A stretch of DNA of 64,000 nucleotides. Origin: Prinia subflava (taxonomy: Eukaryota > Chordata > Aves > Passeriformes > Cisticolidae). Every line of letters begins with the position of its first letter. Position 1 is the stretch's first letter. The notes below the pieces were generated by a model, which had not been told where the DNA came from, ran no database searches, and saw only the letters and a program-made list of their open reading frames with translations. The position numbers and the translations under genes were made by a program. Shown one piece after another: positions 48,581 to 59,809 of the stretch. The stretch is taken from NCBI RefSeq assembly GCF_021018805.1, contig NW_026960612.1, forward strand, positions 682,001 to 746,000, in the 5' to 3' direction.

Positions 48581-49852
48581 ATGCTAAGCCTCCCGACCGT
48601 GCTCTTTCTGACCAAGCTGCTAACATTCACCCAAGCTTGGACCGTCCCACAGTCGCGAGCCAACGTGTGGGCTCTGCTCGCAGAATCTATGGGACAGGAT
48701 CACATCTGTCTCAATCAAGCATCAGCCTCAGACCCGATGTCCACATGCCTCATGGGGATTCCCTTTAGACAGTGGGAAATGCCTGAAAGACTTCTCCATT
48801 GTGCCCACTGCATCAGTAAGACCTCCCAATTTAATCCTTTTATTGGCTGGAAGAATTTTGTGCTTTCCCTGCCAGATATGCAGGAGGAACCCCGAGAGCT
48901 GCGGCTCCTCGGAGCAACTACAGCTCCCGCCTGCATTCGTATTACCAATTCAGCCGACACTTTAGACAACCGCACCAAGCACGCTTTTAAATCTAAAGTG
49001 CTAGACAGAGCCCACTCGTGGTGCAAGAAGTTGGCCAAGGGAGTTCTTCCCCCTCAAATTCACAACCACCCCAAAAAGTTACCCGAGGGAGTCTTTCTGA
49101 TCTGCAGAGATCGGGCTTGGGCAGGTATCCCCTCTCGTCTTTCTGGAGGTCCGTGCACCCTAGGAAAGGTAGGGCTGTTCACACCCAACAAGATGCAAAT
49201 TACGGATTGGAAAGAAAAACAAAAGAAACAAAGTGGTGCACATGGATTGGCAGTTTCCAAAAGAGACCTTAGAAAATTAGACCCGGATTGCGATTCGGAA
49301 ATTATTCATTGGAACAAAACTAAAGAGGTCGCAATCACAAATTTTGCCCCATGGGTCTCCTTTGCTAAGGCCGTGGGGGAATTGGGACATTTAAAATGTT
49401 GGGTGGCGAAACAAGCAAATTTAACCTCCAGCACCCTATTCAACCTCCTGGAGGACGAAGAAATAATGAGGCAAGCTTCCCTCCAAAATCTGGCAGCCAT
49501 AGACTACATCATACTTCTCCACGATCACACGTATGAGGAGTTTGAGGGTCTATGTTGTTTTAATCTGTCGACTCGGGCTGAGAGCACTCGAAAAATCATT
49601 GTACAGATGCAAAATATGATCAGTGACATCAAAAGAGAGACAGGTGATTGGATGAGCAACATTTTTAAAGGTTGGGGTTTATCTGGATGGGCCGGGTCCA
49701 TTTTAAAAACATGTCTGTTGATTTTGTTTATTATTTTAATTGTTTGTCTTGCTTTCGGACTAATCAGGAGATCGTTAATTAAGTTAGTTTTAAGTTCCAC
49801 ATCTACCCCCTCTCCGGCTGCTGCTAGGGTCACCAAGGCCACGGCTCCTTAA
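48581..49852 (+). CDS. env: P4 Env glycoprotein, open frame
   Basis: Env mediates receptor binding and fusion. The 424-codon frame from ATG at 48581 begins with a hydrophobic signal peptide (LPTVLFLTKLLTF). The surface part includes FLICRDRAWAGIP, a stretch shared with P2 and P5 (CGDRA). A possible furin-type site RDLRK lies before the DPDCDSEI segment at about 49260-49300. The TM subunit has LQNLAAIDYI and EEFEGLCC, but the first cysteine of the C-x6-CC motif is tyrosine (TAT, near 49532). The membrane anchor is at about 49710-49770. The tail ends early at TAA 49850-49852; the next codons are acidic and remain open for about 22 codons. Unbroken does not mean active: loss of the motif cysteine should prevent the covalent SU-TM bond. 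Confidence 0.85.
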   Translation: MLSLPTVLFLTKLLTFTQAWTVPQSRANVWALLAESMGQDHICLNQASASDPMSTCLMGIPFRQWEMPERLLHCAHCISKTSQFNPFIGWKNFVLSLPDMQEEPRELRLLGATTAPACIRITNSADTLDNRTKHAFKSKVLDRAHSWCKKLAKGVLPPQIHNHPKKLPEGVFLICRDRAWAGIPSRLSGGPCTLGKVGLFTPNKMQITDWKEKQKKQSGAHGLAVSKRDLRKLDPDCDSEIIHWNKTKEVAITNFAPWVSFAKAVGELGHLKCWVAKQANLTSSTLFNLLEDEEIMRQASLQNLAAIDYIILLHDHTYEEFEGLCCFNLSTRAESTRKIIVQMQNMISDIKRETGDWMSNIFKGWGLSGWAGSILKTCLLILFIILIVCLAFGLIRRSLIKLVLSSTSTPSPAAARVTKATAP

Positions 49853-50003
49853 GACGAGTTGAAGGAGCTTGAAAAGGAGCTTGAAGAAGAAAGTGACGGT
49901 GAAAGTCTCGCAGACGATTAGTGGCCAGCTCAACAACCTCGATTCGCCAAATGTTACCTGGACTCTGAGCATCTGCCGGACCCCCCTCACTTCTGTTCTT
50001 TTA

Positions 50004-50023
50004 GTAAAAAGAAAACGGGGAGA
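50004..50023 (+). other. P4 polypurine tract
   Basis: AGTAAAAAGAAAACGGGGAGA-type purine run directly before the 3' LTR. Confidence 0.75.
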
Positions 50024-50577
50024 TGTGGCAGTGTGTTAATTTAATCGGTGATGCTTTGTATACTTTTGTACTTGTTGGGTTCCCTGTACCCCACCCCTCG
50101 ATTGTTCCTTTGTTTAACTCACATGACTCCTGCACCTGTCATGCGGCACACGGTTAGCTGCCTGTCATTTCTCCCGCCTTTGTAAATTCCTCCTATTTTT
50201 CCCCTGATTAGTCCAAGTGATGTTCTATTACATCTGTATCCCCTGGCAACCTGCCCCGGTTGGCTGGCAGTGGCTGGCCACCCCCTTTGTCCCCCCTCCG
50301 AATCCTTCGGACAAAAACCCCCCGCACCCCTCTCCCCCCGAGCAGTTTCGGGCTGAGGAGGTGTTTGCAATAAACCCTCTGTTCGTCTGAAATTGTTTCC
50401 TCCTTTCTTTCCACTGCCTGTTGAATCTCCATCGCTCGCATAAGCCTCTACCAGGCAAAAAACCCACAGGAGTCAGTACTGCTTGCGTTGCTCGCAGACT
50501 GACCCCCTACCACTCTGTCGCTGTGTCTGGGCCAGCGGCGACAGAGCCCGTTGGCTCTCTGTGAGCACACCGACGGA
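50024..50577 (+). repeat. P4 3' LTR
   Basis: Matches the 5' copy almost base for base; followed by the right target duplication TGTGAC at 50578-50583 and the continuation of the P3 protease. Confidence 0.88.
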
Positions 50578-53500
50578 TGTGACGATAGTGCCCACCAAGG
50601 ACTGGCCGTCACATTGGGCCTTGGAAAACGTGGCTGGACACATCAGACGTGTAGGGGGACTCCAATTGGCGAAACAATCCAAGACTGTGGTGCAAATTAA
50701 GGGGCCGAAAGGACAACTGGCAAGTCTGCGTCCTTTCGTTTTAGATTATGAGGAACCTTTGCTTGGAAGAGACCTCATGGCCCAATGGGGGGTCACAATT
50801 GACATTCCTGACCCCTCGCAAAATTTTTGGGCTGCGGCCACTGAGAAGCGCCCTACCCAAAGGCTGAATTGGAAGACTGATACACCAGTCTGGGTAGAAC
50901 AGTGGCCACTCACCACCGAAAAATTAAAGGCGCTTCAGGAACTCATAGAGGAGCAGTTGAAAAAAGGACACATAGAGGAGACTATCTCTCCTTGGAATTC
51001 CCCAGTCTTCATCATCCGCAAGGCTGACAAGACTCGGTGGCGGCTCCTCCACGACCTCCGCCAAATTAACAATGTCATAGAAGATATGGGGTCTCTCCAG
51101 CCTGGGATGCCTTCCCCAACCATGCTCCCTCGAAATTGGCAATTGGCTGTAATAGACATTAAGGATTGCTTTTTTCAAATTCCTTTGCACCCTGATGATG
51201 CCCCTTGTTTTGCTTTCTCGGTACCTTCCATCAACCGAGAGGCCCCAAGGAAGCGATATCACTGGAAGGTGCTTCCCCAGGGAATGAAAAACTTGCCAGT
51301 GATTTGTCAACAATACATCGCTTCTTTGCTGTCCCCTGTCCACGCAGCCACGGAGGGAGTGATCGTCCATCATTATATTGATGACATACTCATTTGCACC
51401 CCAACTGATGATCTGCTGGCCTACGTGCCTGACCTCACAACGAATTTGTTGGTTGCTGCAGGTTTTGAGTTGCAGGACAGCAAGATTCAGAAGATGCCAC
51501 CTTAGAAGTACCTGGGCCTGGAAATCAGTAGGCAGTCCATTGTACCCCAAAAATTGGACATCAAAACCAAAGTCAGGACTCTTGCAGATGTCCATCAATT
51601 GTGTGGTGCACTGAACTGGGTAAGGCCTTGGTTAGGTCTGACTACCGAGGACCTAGCTCCTCTTTTCAATTTATTGAAAGGGAGAGAGGAGCTTAGTTCG
51701 CCTAGGACACTTACCCTGGAGGCAAAGGCAGCCCTGGTGAAGGTACAGGAGGCAATGTCAACACGACAGGCAAGCAGGTGTGACCCTGGTCTCCCATTCA
51801 ATTTTATCATCATGGGAAAGCTGCCACACCTGCATGGTGTGATTTTCCAGTGGGACTCATCACACAAGTCACCGAGACAAGGTAGGAAGAGCCAAGGCAG
51901 AGGAGACCCTCTTTTTATCATAGAGTGGGTCTTTCTCAGTCACCACCGGCTCAAGAGAATGACACGGCCACAAGAATTGATGGCTGAGGTAATCCGCAAA
52001 GCGAGAACAGGGATCAAAGAATTGGCCGGATGCGATTTCGCATGCATTCACATGCCAATTGGCTTGCAAACAGGCCAAATCACGAAACCAATGTTGGAGC
52101 ACCTGCTTCAGGAGAATGAAGTGCTTCAATTCGCCCTGGACTCCTTTACGGGCCAAATTTCAGTTCATCGGCCAGCCCACAAATTGTTTAATTTGAATGT
52201 AGAGTTTACATCTGCCTTGAAAGGTGTCCGCAGTAAAAAACCTCTAGAGGCTCTGAGAGTTTTTACAGACACGTCCGGGTAGTCTCACAAGTCAGTCTTG
52301 ACTTGGGAAGATCCCCAAACTCAGCAGTGGGAGACAGATATAGAAGAGGTGATGGGATCGCCTCAAATTGCTGAGTTGACCGCAGTCGTCAGAGCTTTCG
52401 AAAGGTTCCCCGGACCATTCAGTTTAGTCACCGACTCTGTGTATGTTGCGGGGGTGGTTTCTAGGGCAGATCAGGCTGTTCTACAAGAGGTGTCCAACAC
52501 AGCTCTTTTTGAGTTGCTCTCCAAGCTAGGGAAGCTTGTCTCCCACTGAGAGCATCCATTTTATGTGATGCATACACGATCGCACACCGATTTGCTAGGG
52601 TATATTGCTGAAGGGAACAGGAGGGCAGATGCTGTCGCTGCTCCTGCAGCAATTGCCCCACTGCCGAAGATTTTCGAGCAGGCGAAGCTCAGCCACCAAT
52701 TGTTTCATTAAAATGCGCCAGGCCTTGTTCGGCGTTTTCACCTCACGCACCAGCAGGCAAGGGCCATTGTGGCTTCGTGCCCATCTTGCCAATCACACAC
52801 AGTTCCCACACTGCACGCAGGAGTCAATCCTCGAGGCCTAAAGAGCCGCAAGGTTTGGCAAATGGACGTCACACATATCCCACAGTTTGGCAGACAAAAG
52901 TACGTGCATGTTTCTGTCCATACCTTCTCAGGTGCAGTCTTTGCCTCCGCCCACACAGGAGAGAAAGCACAAGATGTAACCAAACACCTCATACAGGCGT
53001 TCTCTTTCATGGGCATCCCCAAGAGCCTGAAAACGGATAATGGCCCAGCATACAAATCCAAGGAATTCTGTGACTTTCCGCAGCAATGGGGAGTGGAACA
53101 TTAACCTGGCATCCCCCACTCCCCCACTGGCCAAGCAATCGTAGAAAGGACCCACCAGGAGATCAAAAGGGTCCTTGCTCAGCAGCAACAGTTTCTAAAG
53201 ATCGAACCTCCTTCAATTAGACTGGCCAGGGCTTTATATACCATCAATTTCTTAAATTGCACCTTTGAAGTTTTGAACCCACCAATCGTGAAACACTTTG
53301 GATCAAACTCCGATTTCGACCTCAAGGAAAAGCTGCCAGTTTTGCTAAGGTCACCAGAGTCAGGCCAGGTGGAGGGCCCATACGACCTTGTGACGTGGGG
53401 GCGTGGGTACGCCTGTGTCTCTACGCCCACAGGTTTGAGGTGGGTGCCTGCAAAATGGGCGAGACCATTTGTTAAGAAACAGTCAGAAAGAAATAATGTG

Positions 53501-53614
53501 CCACAGGTTGCATTAGCAGCACTTCACCGCAAGAAAAAGAAATTGAACTGGTTGACTCTCCCAATTCTGTGGAAATGGGAGGACCCCCTGCCCTTCTCAT
53601 ATTATTTGTATTAA
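50578..53614 (+). pseudogene. pol: P3 protease 3' part and pol pseudogene
   Basis: The P3 frame resumes at the protease residues after the active site and passes without a stop into pol, which shows that pro and pol share a frame in this family. RT has LPQG, and YIDD instead of YMDD (51374-51385). In-frame stops lie at 51503-51505 (TAG at a tryptophan), 52280-52282 (TAG), 52547-52549 (TGA at a CGA codon), 52709-52711 (TAA at CAA) and 53102-53104 (TAA). RNase H reads FTDTSG. Integrase keeps its second Asp (KTDNGPAY) and Glu (AIVERTHQ); the frame is then open through VTWGRGYACVSTPTG to 53614. Most stops are C to T or G to A changes. No enzyme can be made. Confidence 0.9.
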
Positions 53615-53637
53615 AGCTAATCGTATTTCATTTTAAG

Positions 53638-54063
53638 TCTGTTTTTCAGTTTGTGAGGATCCAGTCCAGCTCCTGACCTTCACCATCATAGCCAGCTCCC
53701 TAGTCCTGTTGACTGGTTCAGTGGACTTTTGCAGAGCTGGGGACATTCGGGCTGGGTTGGGTCAATTATAAAAACTTGTCTGTTAATTTTATTCATTATT
53801 ATAGTTGCCTTAATTATCTTAGGTTTAGTTAGATACATGTTAAGCAGATTGATTTTGAGTGCTACATCTACCCCCCATCCGTCTGTGAATCAAGTCAGCC
53901 TCCCTGAAGATCCAGAGGAGATCAAAATGATGGACCTCCGAGATGTTGATGGGCAAGAATATCCACCCTACGAGCAGTGGCTGACCACAGAGAGAGGATT
54001 CGATGAACTGTACCCAGAGTCGGAATATCTGCCGCCTCCGCACCAATTCTCATTATTTTAATA
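53638..54063 (+). pseudogene. env: P3 env remnant: anchor and tail only
   Basis: After a splice-acceptor-like TTTTTCAG, about 60 bases of 5' env-like sequence run straight into the end of TM (DWFSGLLQSWGHSGWVG at about 53710), so roughly 1.1 kb covering SU and the TM ectodomain is deleted. What remains is the membrane anchor (about 53770-53830) and a proline/tyrosine-rich tail with EYPPYEQW near 53960 and a stop at 54059-54061. The deletion junction lies near 53700. It cannot mediate entry. Confidence 0.85.
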
Positions 54064-54080
54064 AAAACAAAAGGGGGAGA
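54064..54080 (+). other. P3 polypurine tract
   Basis: AAAACAAAAGGGGGAGA directly before the TG of the 3' LTR. Confidence 0.8.
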
Positions 54081-54654
54081 TGTGGTGGTGTGGAATTAAG
54101 TTCATAATAAGTTTATTGGGTTTGTGCAGGTTGATTGTACAATGGTATGTTCCTTGTACCCCATTTTTCCCCTGTTGGTATTATCCTGCAATTCCCCAGA
54201 GTCATGTAGCTATTCAGTTATTTGTCAATCTTTTCTCATAGTCTGTGTAAACCCCTCCCTGTTGTCCCGGATTGGTTTTGGTTATGTCACCCCATGTTCG
54301 TACCACCTCTTTATTGAAACCCATCGGTTGCAACCTCCTTACCACACCCCATTTCACTGCTGTATAAAACGGCAGGTCAGAAGAGCCTCGGGGGCAGTTT
54401 GAGCATCCAACAGGTGGTAAGGAGGTCCCGTGGGACCCCCAAATAAATCTGTCATTTTTACCGGACTGGCTCCTCCCTTCTTCTTCTCCATCGTTGTCAG
54501 CATTCTCCACCGCCTCACACAGCCTCTCAGGACAAGAACTCACAGGGACCAGCAGGCTTGCGTGACTTGCCTAGCTGTACCCTTTAGCCTGCTGGGGTGT
54601 CTGAGCTAGCCAGGGCAGGCAGAGAGACTGGGTTCTCTTAAAGGCACCGCGACA
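54081..54654 (+). repeat. P3 3' LTR
   Basis: Matches the 5' LTR with about six substitutions, ends GCGACA, followed by the duplication GACATT. Confidence 0.92.
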
Positions 54655-54660
54655 GACATT

Positions 54661-55360
<700 letters not shown>

Positions 55361-55500
55361 TTACACCTAAAAAAGTTCATTATTAACCAGATAATAAGCA
55401 TAAATGCTTAAATTAATCTATACATAAAAATGATTGCAGGCACAGTAGGTATAATAGGAGTCATTGTTCTAAGAAACTAATTTTCCCACACAGAGACCTT

Positions 55501-56316
55501 TGTCTAAGGTTTGGAAAGACAGGTATCTGTCAGGGAAAAATGGAGTTTCCCTTGGAATGAAGAATGTAAAACCCCCTCCCTCCAAATTATTACAACTTTG
55601 CAATTAGGAGCTTTCAGGCAAAAATATGGGAATAGGAATAACAGTTCTTTACTAGGAATATTAAAAATGCAAATGCAGTAATATATAAAAAAAACCCAAA
55701 ACAAACAAACAAACAAAAAAAACCCAAAAAAACAAAACCTAAAAACTAAAAGCTAAAAACAGAAAAAAAAAAAAAAAAAAAAAAACCAAGGAAAAATACA
55801 AAAGTCCCAGAGAACCCTGATGGAGTCAGCAATACGACCTGACACCCTGTTGGCCAGGGTGTTGGAAGCAGTCCAAATAAGTCCTCCTGGAGTGACAGAT
55901 GTGGTTCTGTTGGAGTAGAGATGATCCTGTAGTGGCGGTGAGATGAATCTGGTCTTCCTCTGAGAATCCAGTGGAAAAGAGGATGCTCTGCTGTTCTGAA
56001 CTTCAGGTTTTATCCTGATGGAAAGGCTTTGGCTCCTCCCACTGGGTTGAGCATCTCACAATGGAATGATTCAATTTTATCAGTCATATGGTGAGCCTTA
56101 ATAGCTCATTAACAGCAGATATCCCCCTGGAGGGAGGGTGGGTAGTGGAAGAGATAAGGAACATTGCTCCCCTGGTTTTAACAGCTGGCCCATTAACAGA
56201 AGGCATCCACCCTCCTCCCCCCTGGAGTTACAAGAGATAAAGGAAAAAAAAAATCTCCCCAACTGGTTTCAACAGATGAAATGGAATACACATTTTTTGG
56301 TTACATAACCCAAGAC
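55501..56316 (-). repeat. 816-bp solo LTR in TBCK intron
   Basis: On the plus strand the block begins TGTCTAAGG and ends CCCAAGACA, with a perfect 5-bp duplication ACCTT (55496-55500 and 56317-56321). On the minus strand it begins TGTCTTGGGTTATG and carries CAGGATAAAACCTG as a TATA-like box. An A-rich tract with (CAAA)n and a 24-base A run (about 55690-55785) lies inside. It separates the exons at 55231 and 56844 and lies in the sense direction of TBCK. Confidence 0.8.
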
Positions 56317-56843
56317 AACCTTATATAAAGAAAGCCAAGTACGAGACAATAAAATCTTGGACTACACCTGTTATGAACAAATCACATTCTAAGAAGATAA
56401 AGTTCATATATCTAAAGGAGATCTGAAACTTTCAGGCATTTAAAACTACCATCAGCTTTTCTGAACAAAGCTGGTCTGACAGTTTAACACTTAGGTTACC
56501 AAATAATACATTTACCTCAAGCAAGGCTGAACCACAGCTTCACTGAATAATACAAGTGCCACAGCAGCATTTCTTCCTTTTTCTTTTCAAGATTATTTGT
56601 GCTTTTTATATATCATTATTGCATTTTGCAATAAGCAGTACTTGAACCACTGCTTGAAGAGCAGTACACCACATGCAGTTTTCAAAACCCCAACCATTTC
56701 TTTTGACCTGCGGCAACAAGAGCTTTAAAATTTCTTTGTAGATATAGAAACTTTCCATCTCTAAGTGGTTTCACACGTGTCTGCACATAGATACAGATGA
56801 GAGACTGTGCTTTTCTTCACTCACTGCAGAAAAAGGTGCTCAC

Positions 56844-56890
56844 TTTCATTGTTAAAATTCAAGTACAGAAACAGTGCACAGAGTCAAGAC
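56844..56890 (-). pseudogene. TBCK: TBCK-like exon with 4-nt frameshift
   Basis: Between an AG acceptor (plus CT at 56891-56892) and a GTGAGC donor (plus AC at 56842-56843) lie 47 bases that translate first as GLDS and, after a shift, as YLNFNN. These are the two ends of the TBCK stretch expected between the exons at 57455 and 55231. The expected length is 51 bases from the phases of both neighbours. Four bases are missing just after the GACTCT serine codon, and the next codons are out of frame with a stop (TGA). A sequencing or assembly error is possible but the rest of the exon is clean. Confidence 0.7.
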
Positions 56891-57454
56891 CTAAAGAGAG
56901 AATAGACATGAAGAAACAGCACAAAGAGCTCATTTATTTTAATGCACAAGATAAAGACATTAATTTATAATGAAAATTTGCACACCACACTAGATACTGG
57001 TTCTGCATTATCAGGCCTTCACATGTAATGGTGAGAACAACTGTGAAATCTATGCATGAAAACAACAAGGATTTCAAACTGTTCAGCTATAATGCCAAAT
57101 TGATTATTCTCCCAAGGCATCCAAGAAATGCCAATTACCATCCTAAGAACTCTAACTTTTGCAGTATTATCTTGGAGCTTAGTAGCAAGCAACAGACTTT
57201 TCTTTTTAAAATAAAGTGAGTGAAACTTATGAAGACTGAATATATAACAAAGAGTGGAGCAATTTTTTATTACAAATTAAATACGTTACTAGGATTTAAA
57301 TTTGCAATAAGCCCCAGATTCATTCTTCAAAGGAAACAGAGAGGAAAGCACCCCAAAAAAGGCTTATATTGTGGGGGTGAAAAGCAGGACGTATTTTTAA
57401 GTCAATCAAAGCTTTCCATTCAATTATCTGCCCTTGCCAACTAGACAAACTCAC

Positions 57455-57581
57455 CTTGCCAGTACACCAAATTAGGATGGGAAACAACCCAGGCCTTCAA
57501 TACATGTCTGAACTTCGCATAACCCTCTGGTGATGACAGCAGGTCATCATACTGATGGCAATGAGGAATATCAACTTCAAT
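57455..57581 (-). CDS. TBCK: TBCK-like exon
   Basis: The 127-bp exon encodes [20 protein letters not shown] and [16 protein letters not shown], conserved in TBCK just before and inside the TBC domain. Acceptor AG (plus CT at 57582-57583) and donor GTGAG are present. It begins on a codon boundary and ends with one base. Compared with the vertebrate protein as I remember it there are about five substitutions, two of them Arg to His, as CpG decay would produce. Confidence 0.88.
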
Positions 57582-58420
57582 CTGCACCACAGCCAAGCAT
57601 ATAAAGAGAAATTGGGATGAGTGGGGCAGCACTACAGCAATCTTGCAACACTAGAGGTGGAAGTCAGCCAAAATATGTAGGTCAGACCACCATCATACTT
57701 GATCTGCTTCCTCCATCACTCTCACAACCAAAACTGACAGGGAACCTAACAGACCTGTCAAAGTTTAAAAATAGAGATTTTTTTTCTCCTCTTCTGCACT
57801 CAAGGGTTCTAGCCCTTGAAAAAGGCAGAAAACAGATGAGTTACAGCTTTTTTACTTCTGGATGCCTTTTGGGTGGTAATATTGCTTTGCTCTAAAAGGT
57901 AACCAAATCAGAATTCTTGATGTTGCAACCAATTTGATGGAAAATATTTCTTCACCCAGCTGAAAGGAACAGCTGTTTGTAATGTCTTTTTATGTCTGGT
58001 AAGGGAACATTTGAGAACATTCTCTTCTTGGAGAACCAAATTGCTCAAACCCCCATTTCTGTGAAGTATAGCTCACATTACAGGACCTCAAGGTACTCAG
58101 CATTATCTGCTACAAGGTCCAACAGGCACAACAAGCATTTGGTAAACCCAGGATTTTTAAACAATAAATCATTAATATTGTTCACTGCACTGCTGCTGCT
58201 ACAGAAACAGTGATTATAAAGTAAAAAAAAGGATTTCAGCTTCCCCATGTTGTAAGTTGAGTTAAAGTACTTGTGTCGATCTGTTTTGCAAGATTCTTGC
58301 TACAGTGTAAGGCTAGAGGGCAAGGGGAACCATGTTGTTATCCACCACATGTGCTGCAACAGGCAAGCAATGGGTGGGAAAGATCTTCAAGTGAATATTT
58401 GGTAACACCCTAAGTCTTAC

Positions 58421-58483
58421 TTGTCTGTCTGTAGGAATCGGTCTGTCTTTATCAATGGCATAATATTTTGCTTCTATGGCACC
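58421..58483 (-). CDS. TBCK: TBCK-like exon, 21 codons
   Basis: The 63-bp exon encodes GAIEAKYYAIDKDRPIPTDR plus one Gln, with AG (plus CT at 58484-58485) before and GTAAG after. Both boundaries are in phase 0 and join cleanly to the exons at 59711 and 57455. About three residues differ from the vertebrate form as remembered. Confidence 0.85.
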
Positions 58484-59710
58484 CTAAATGTGGAAGAAAA
58501 ATATTTGAATTTAGAAAGCCCTCGCCAACGTAAGTGCATATGACAATGTTCATGGTGATATGCAGAAGTTGACTTTTTGTTAAGAACTTTAATTAGCAGA
58601 AGAAGATTCTGACAGCTTAATTTTAACAAAACCATCTTTATTCTGTTATTAACTCAAGACATAAAGACCTTTCTATAGATCTCTTCAGCATGATCTTCAG
58701 TGATTTTCAGTTGTTTACGCAGAAAGCTATGTACTTTGTAGCTTCCTATTTTCAAGTCAAGAGATGCTATCGGTTTAAATACAGTGCTTACCTCAGGCCA
58801 TGGCAAGTGGCTTGCAGCACCACCTCTAAAAGCACTGAATACAGCTGCCTGTTAATTGATACTGCCGATACAGATGACTTAAGTAGCCTGTCCTTGCATA
58901 AATCTCAAGGCAGGAATATTAAAAAGTCCATGTTAATGTTACAGGACAGAAAAACACCCATATTGTACAGATGGCAAGTTGCTGAAGCATGAGAATTGAC
59001 TCATTTCCTAAGACTCAGGCTACAAGCCTGACCAGCAGTTTTTCTTCACCTTTACATCTTTTTTGTTGATTATATTATATAGCACTCAGAAGATCACATC
59101 TTAAGCTGAATCTCCTGAATAACTTAGGATGTGTGATGTGTTATCTCTAAGAATCTTTATGGTCTGCTACTGCAGGATTGCAAGTAAGGTAAATCGAAAA
59201 GCTGGGTAGTCCAGCAACTTTGTGAGGAGCCCTCATTTCTGGGACATTCCATTGTCCAGTAGGACTGTATTTGATTGATTGATTCTCCATTCTTTCTGAG
59301 AAGTGTATTGATTGGTAGGTGAGAAAAATACATTTCATGTGTTTTCTCCTGTTTTTGTCCAACTACTGTTAACTGGAGCAGAAGGATTGTCAACTGCATT
59401 TGCCAAAATGTTAAAAATCAAAACAAAAAACCCCTGTTAACTACCAAATGTCTTGGTATTATTTTCCACTGAAAATAATAATTGAAATTAAAGTCAGTCA
59501 AATTTACACATGCTTTCTGAACTCAAATAGCCTCACAGAAAAGAAGCAAGTTTGTTAGAACATCTTCTTTATTTGCACAATTTCATGACTCATTTTCTTT
59601 GAAATTCCATTAACCTACCTGCCAAATCTTTAAACCCATATAAGCTTTCTTGTCAAGCCCATTCCTAACCCACTCCATCCCCAGTCAGTACTGGAACTTC
59701 TTGCCCTTAC

Positions 59711-59809
59711 CTCAACACCCAACAAGGCAGCCCAGGTTATGCCTCTCAGAAGGGGAGGGATGTCAACCCTGTCTTCTTTCCAAATTTGTTTTTTCTTGTG
59801 TAGGTAAGC
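59711..59809 (-). CDS. TBCK: TBCK-like exon, start of TBC domain
   Basis: The 99-bp exon encodes [19 protein letters not shown] followed by AALLGVE, the opening helix of the TBC domain, which usually carries an R-G-x-x-W signature; here RGITW is intact. The acceptor AG (plus CT at 59810-59811) and donor GTAAG fit, with phase 0 at both ends. Confidence 0.88.

Larger units (their letters stand above)
41870..50577 (+). mobile_element. P4: nested ERVK-like provirus with open gag and env
   Basis: An 8.7-kb provirus in the P3 protease gene. LTRs at 41870-42425 and 50024-50577 differ by about six substitutions and one short gap. The 6-bp target duplication is TATGAC on the left (41864-41869) and TGTGAC on the right (50578-50583), one G to A change apart; related proviruses have GTGAC at this point. 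Gag (615 codons) and env (424 codons) are unbroken, but the protease active site is replaced, one stop lies between pro and pol, and the integrase tail is out of frame. It must be younger than P3. Confidence 0.92.
38071..54654 (+). mobile_element. P3: ERVK-like provirus hosting nested P4
   Basis: LTRs at 38071-38645 and 54081-54654 are flanked by a perfect 6-bp duplication GACATT (38065-38070 and 54655-54660). Without P4 the element is about 7.9 kb. The LTRs differ by about six substitutions and one single-base gap by eye, yet the coding region has a frameshift, at least eight stops and a large env deletion. This contrast suggests that P3 was already defective when it inserted and was copied with proteins supplied in trans (inference). 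It runs antisense to TBCK. Confidence 0.92.

Noticed and set aside
50119..50370. Repeated 83-residue minus-strand frames at 41965-42216 and 50119-50370
   Set aside because: They lie in the P4 LTRs, antisense to the provirus; duplicated by the LTR structure.
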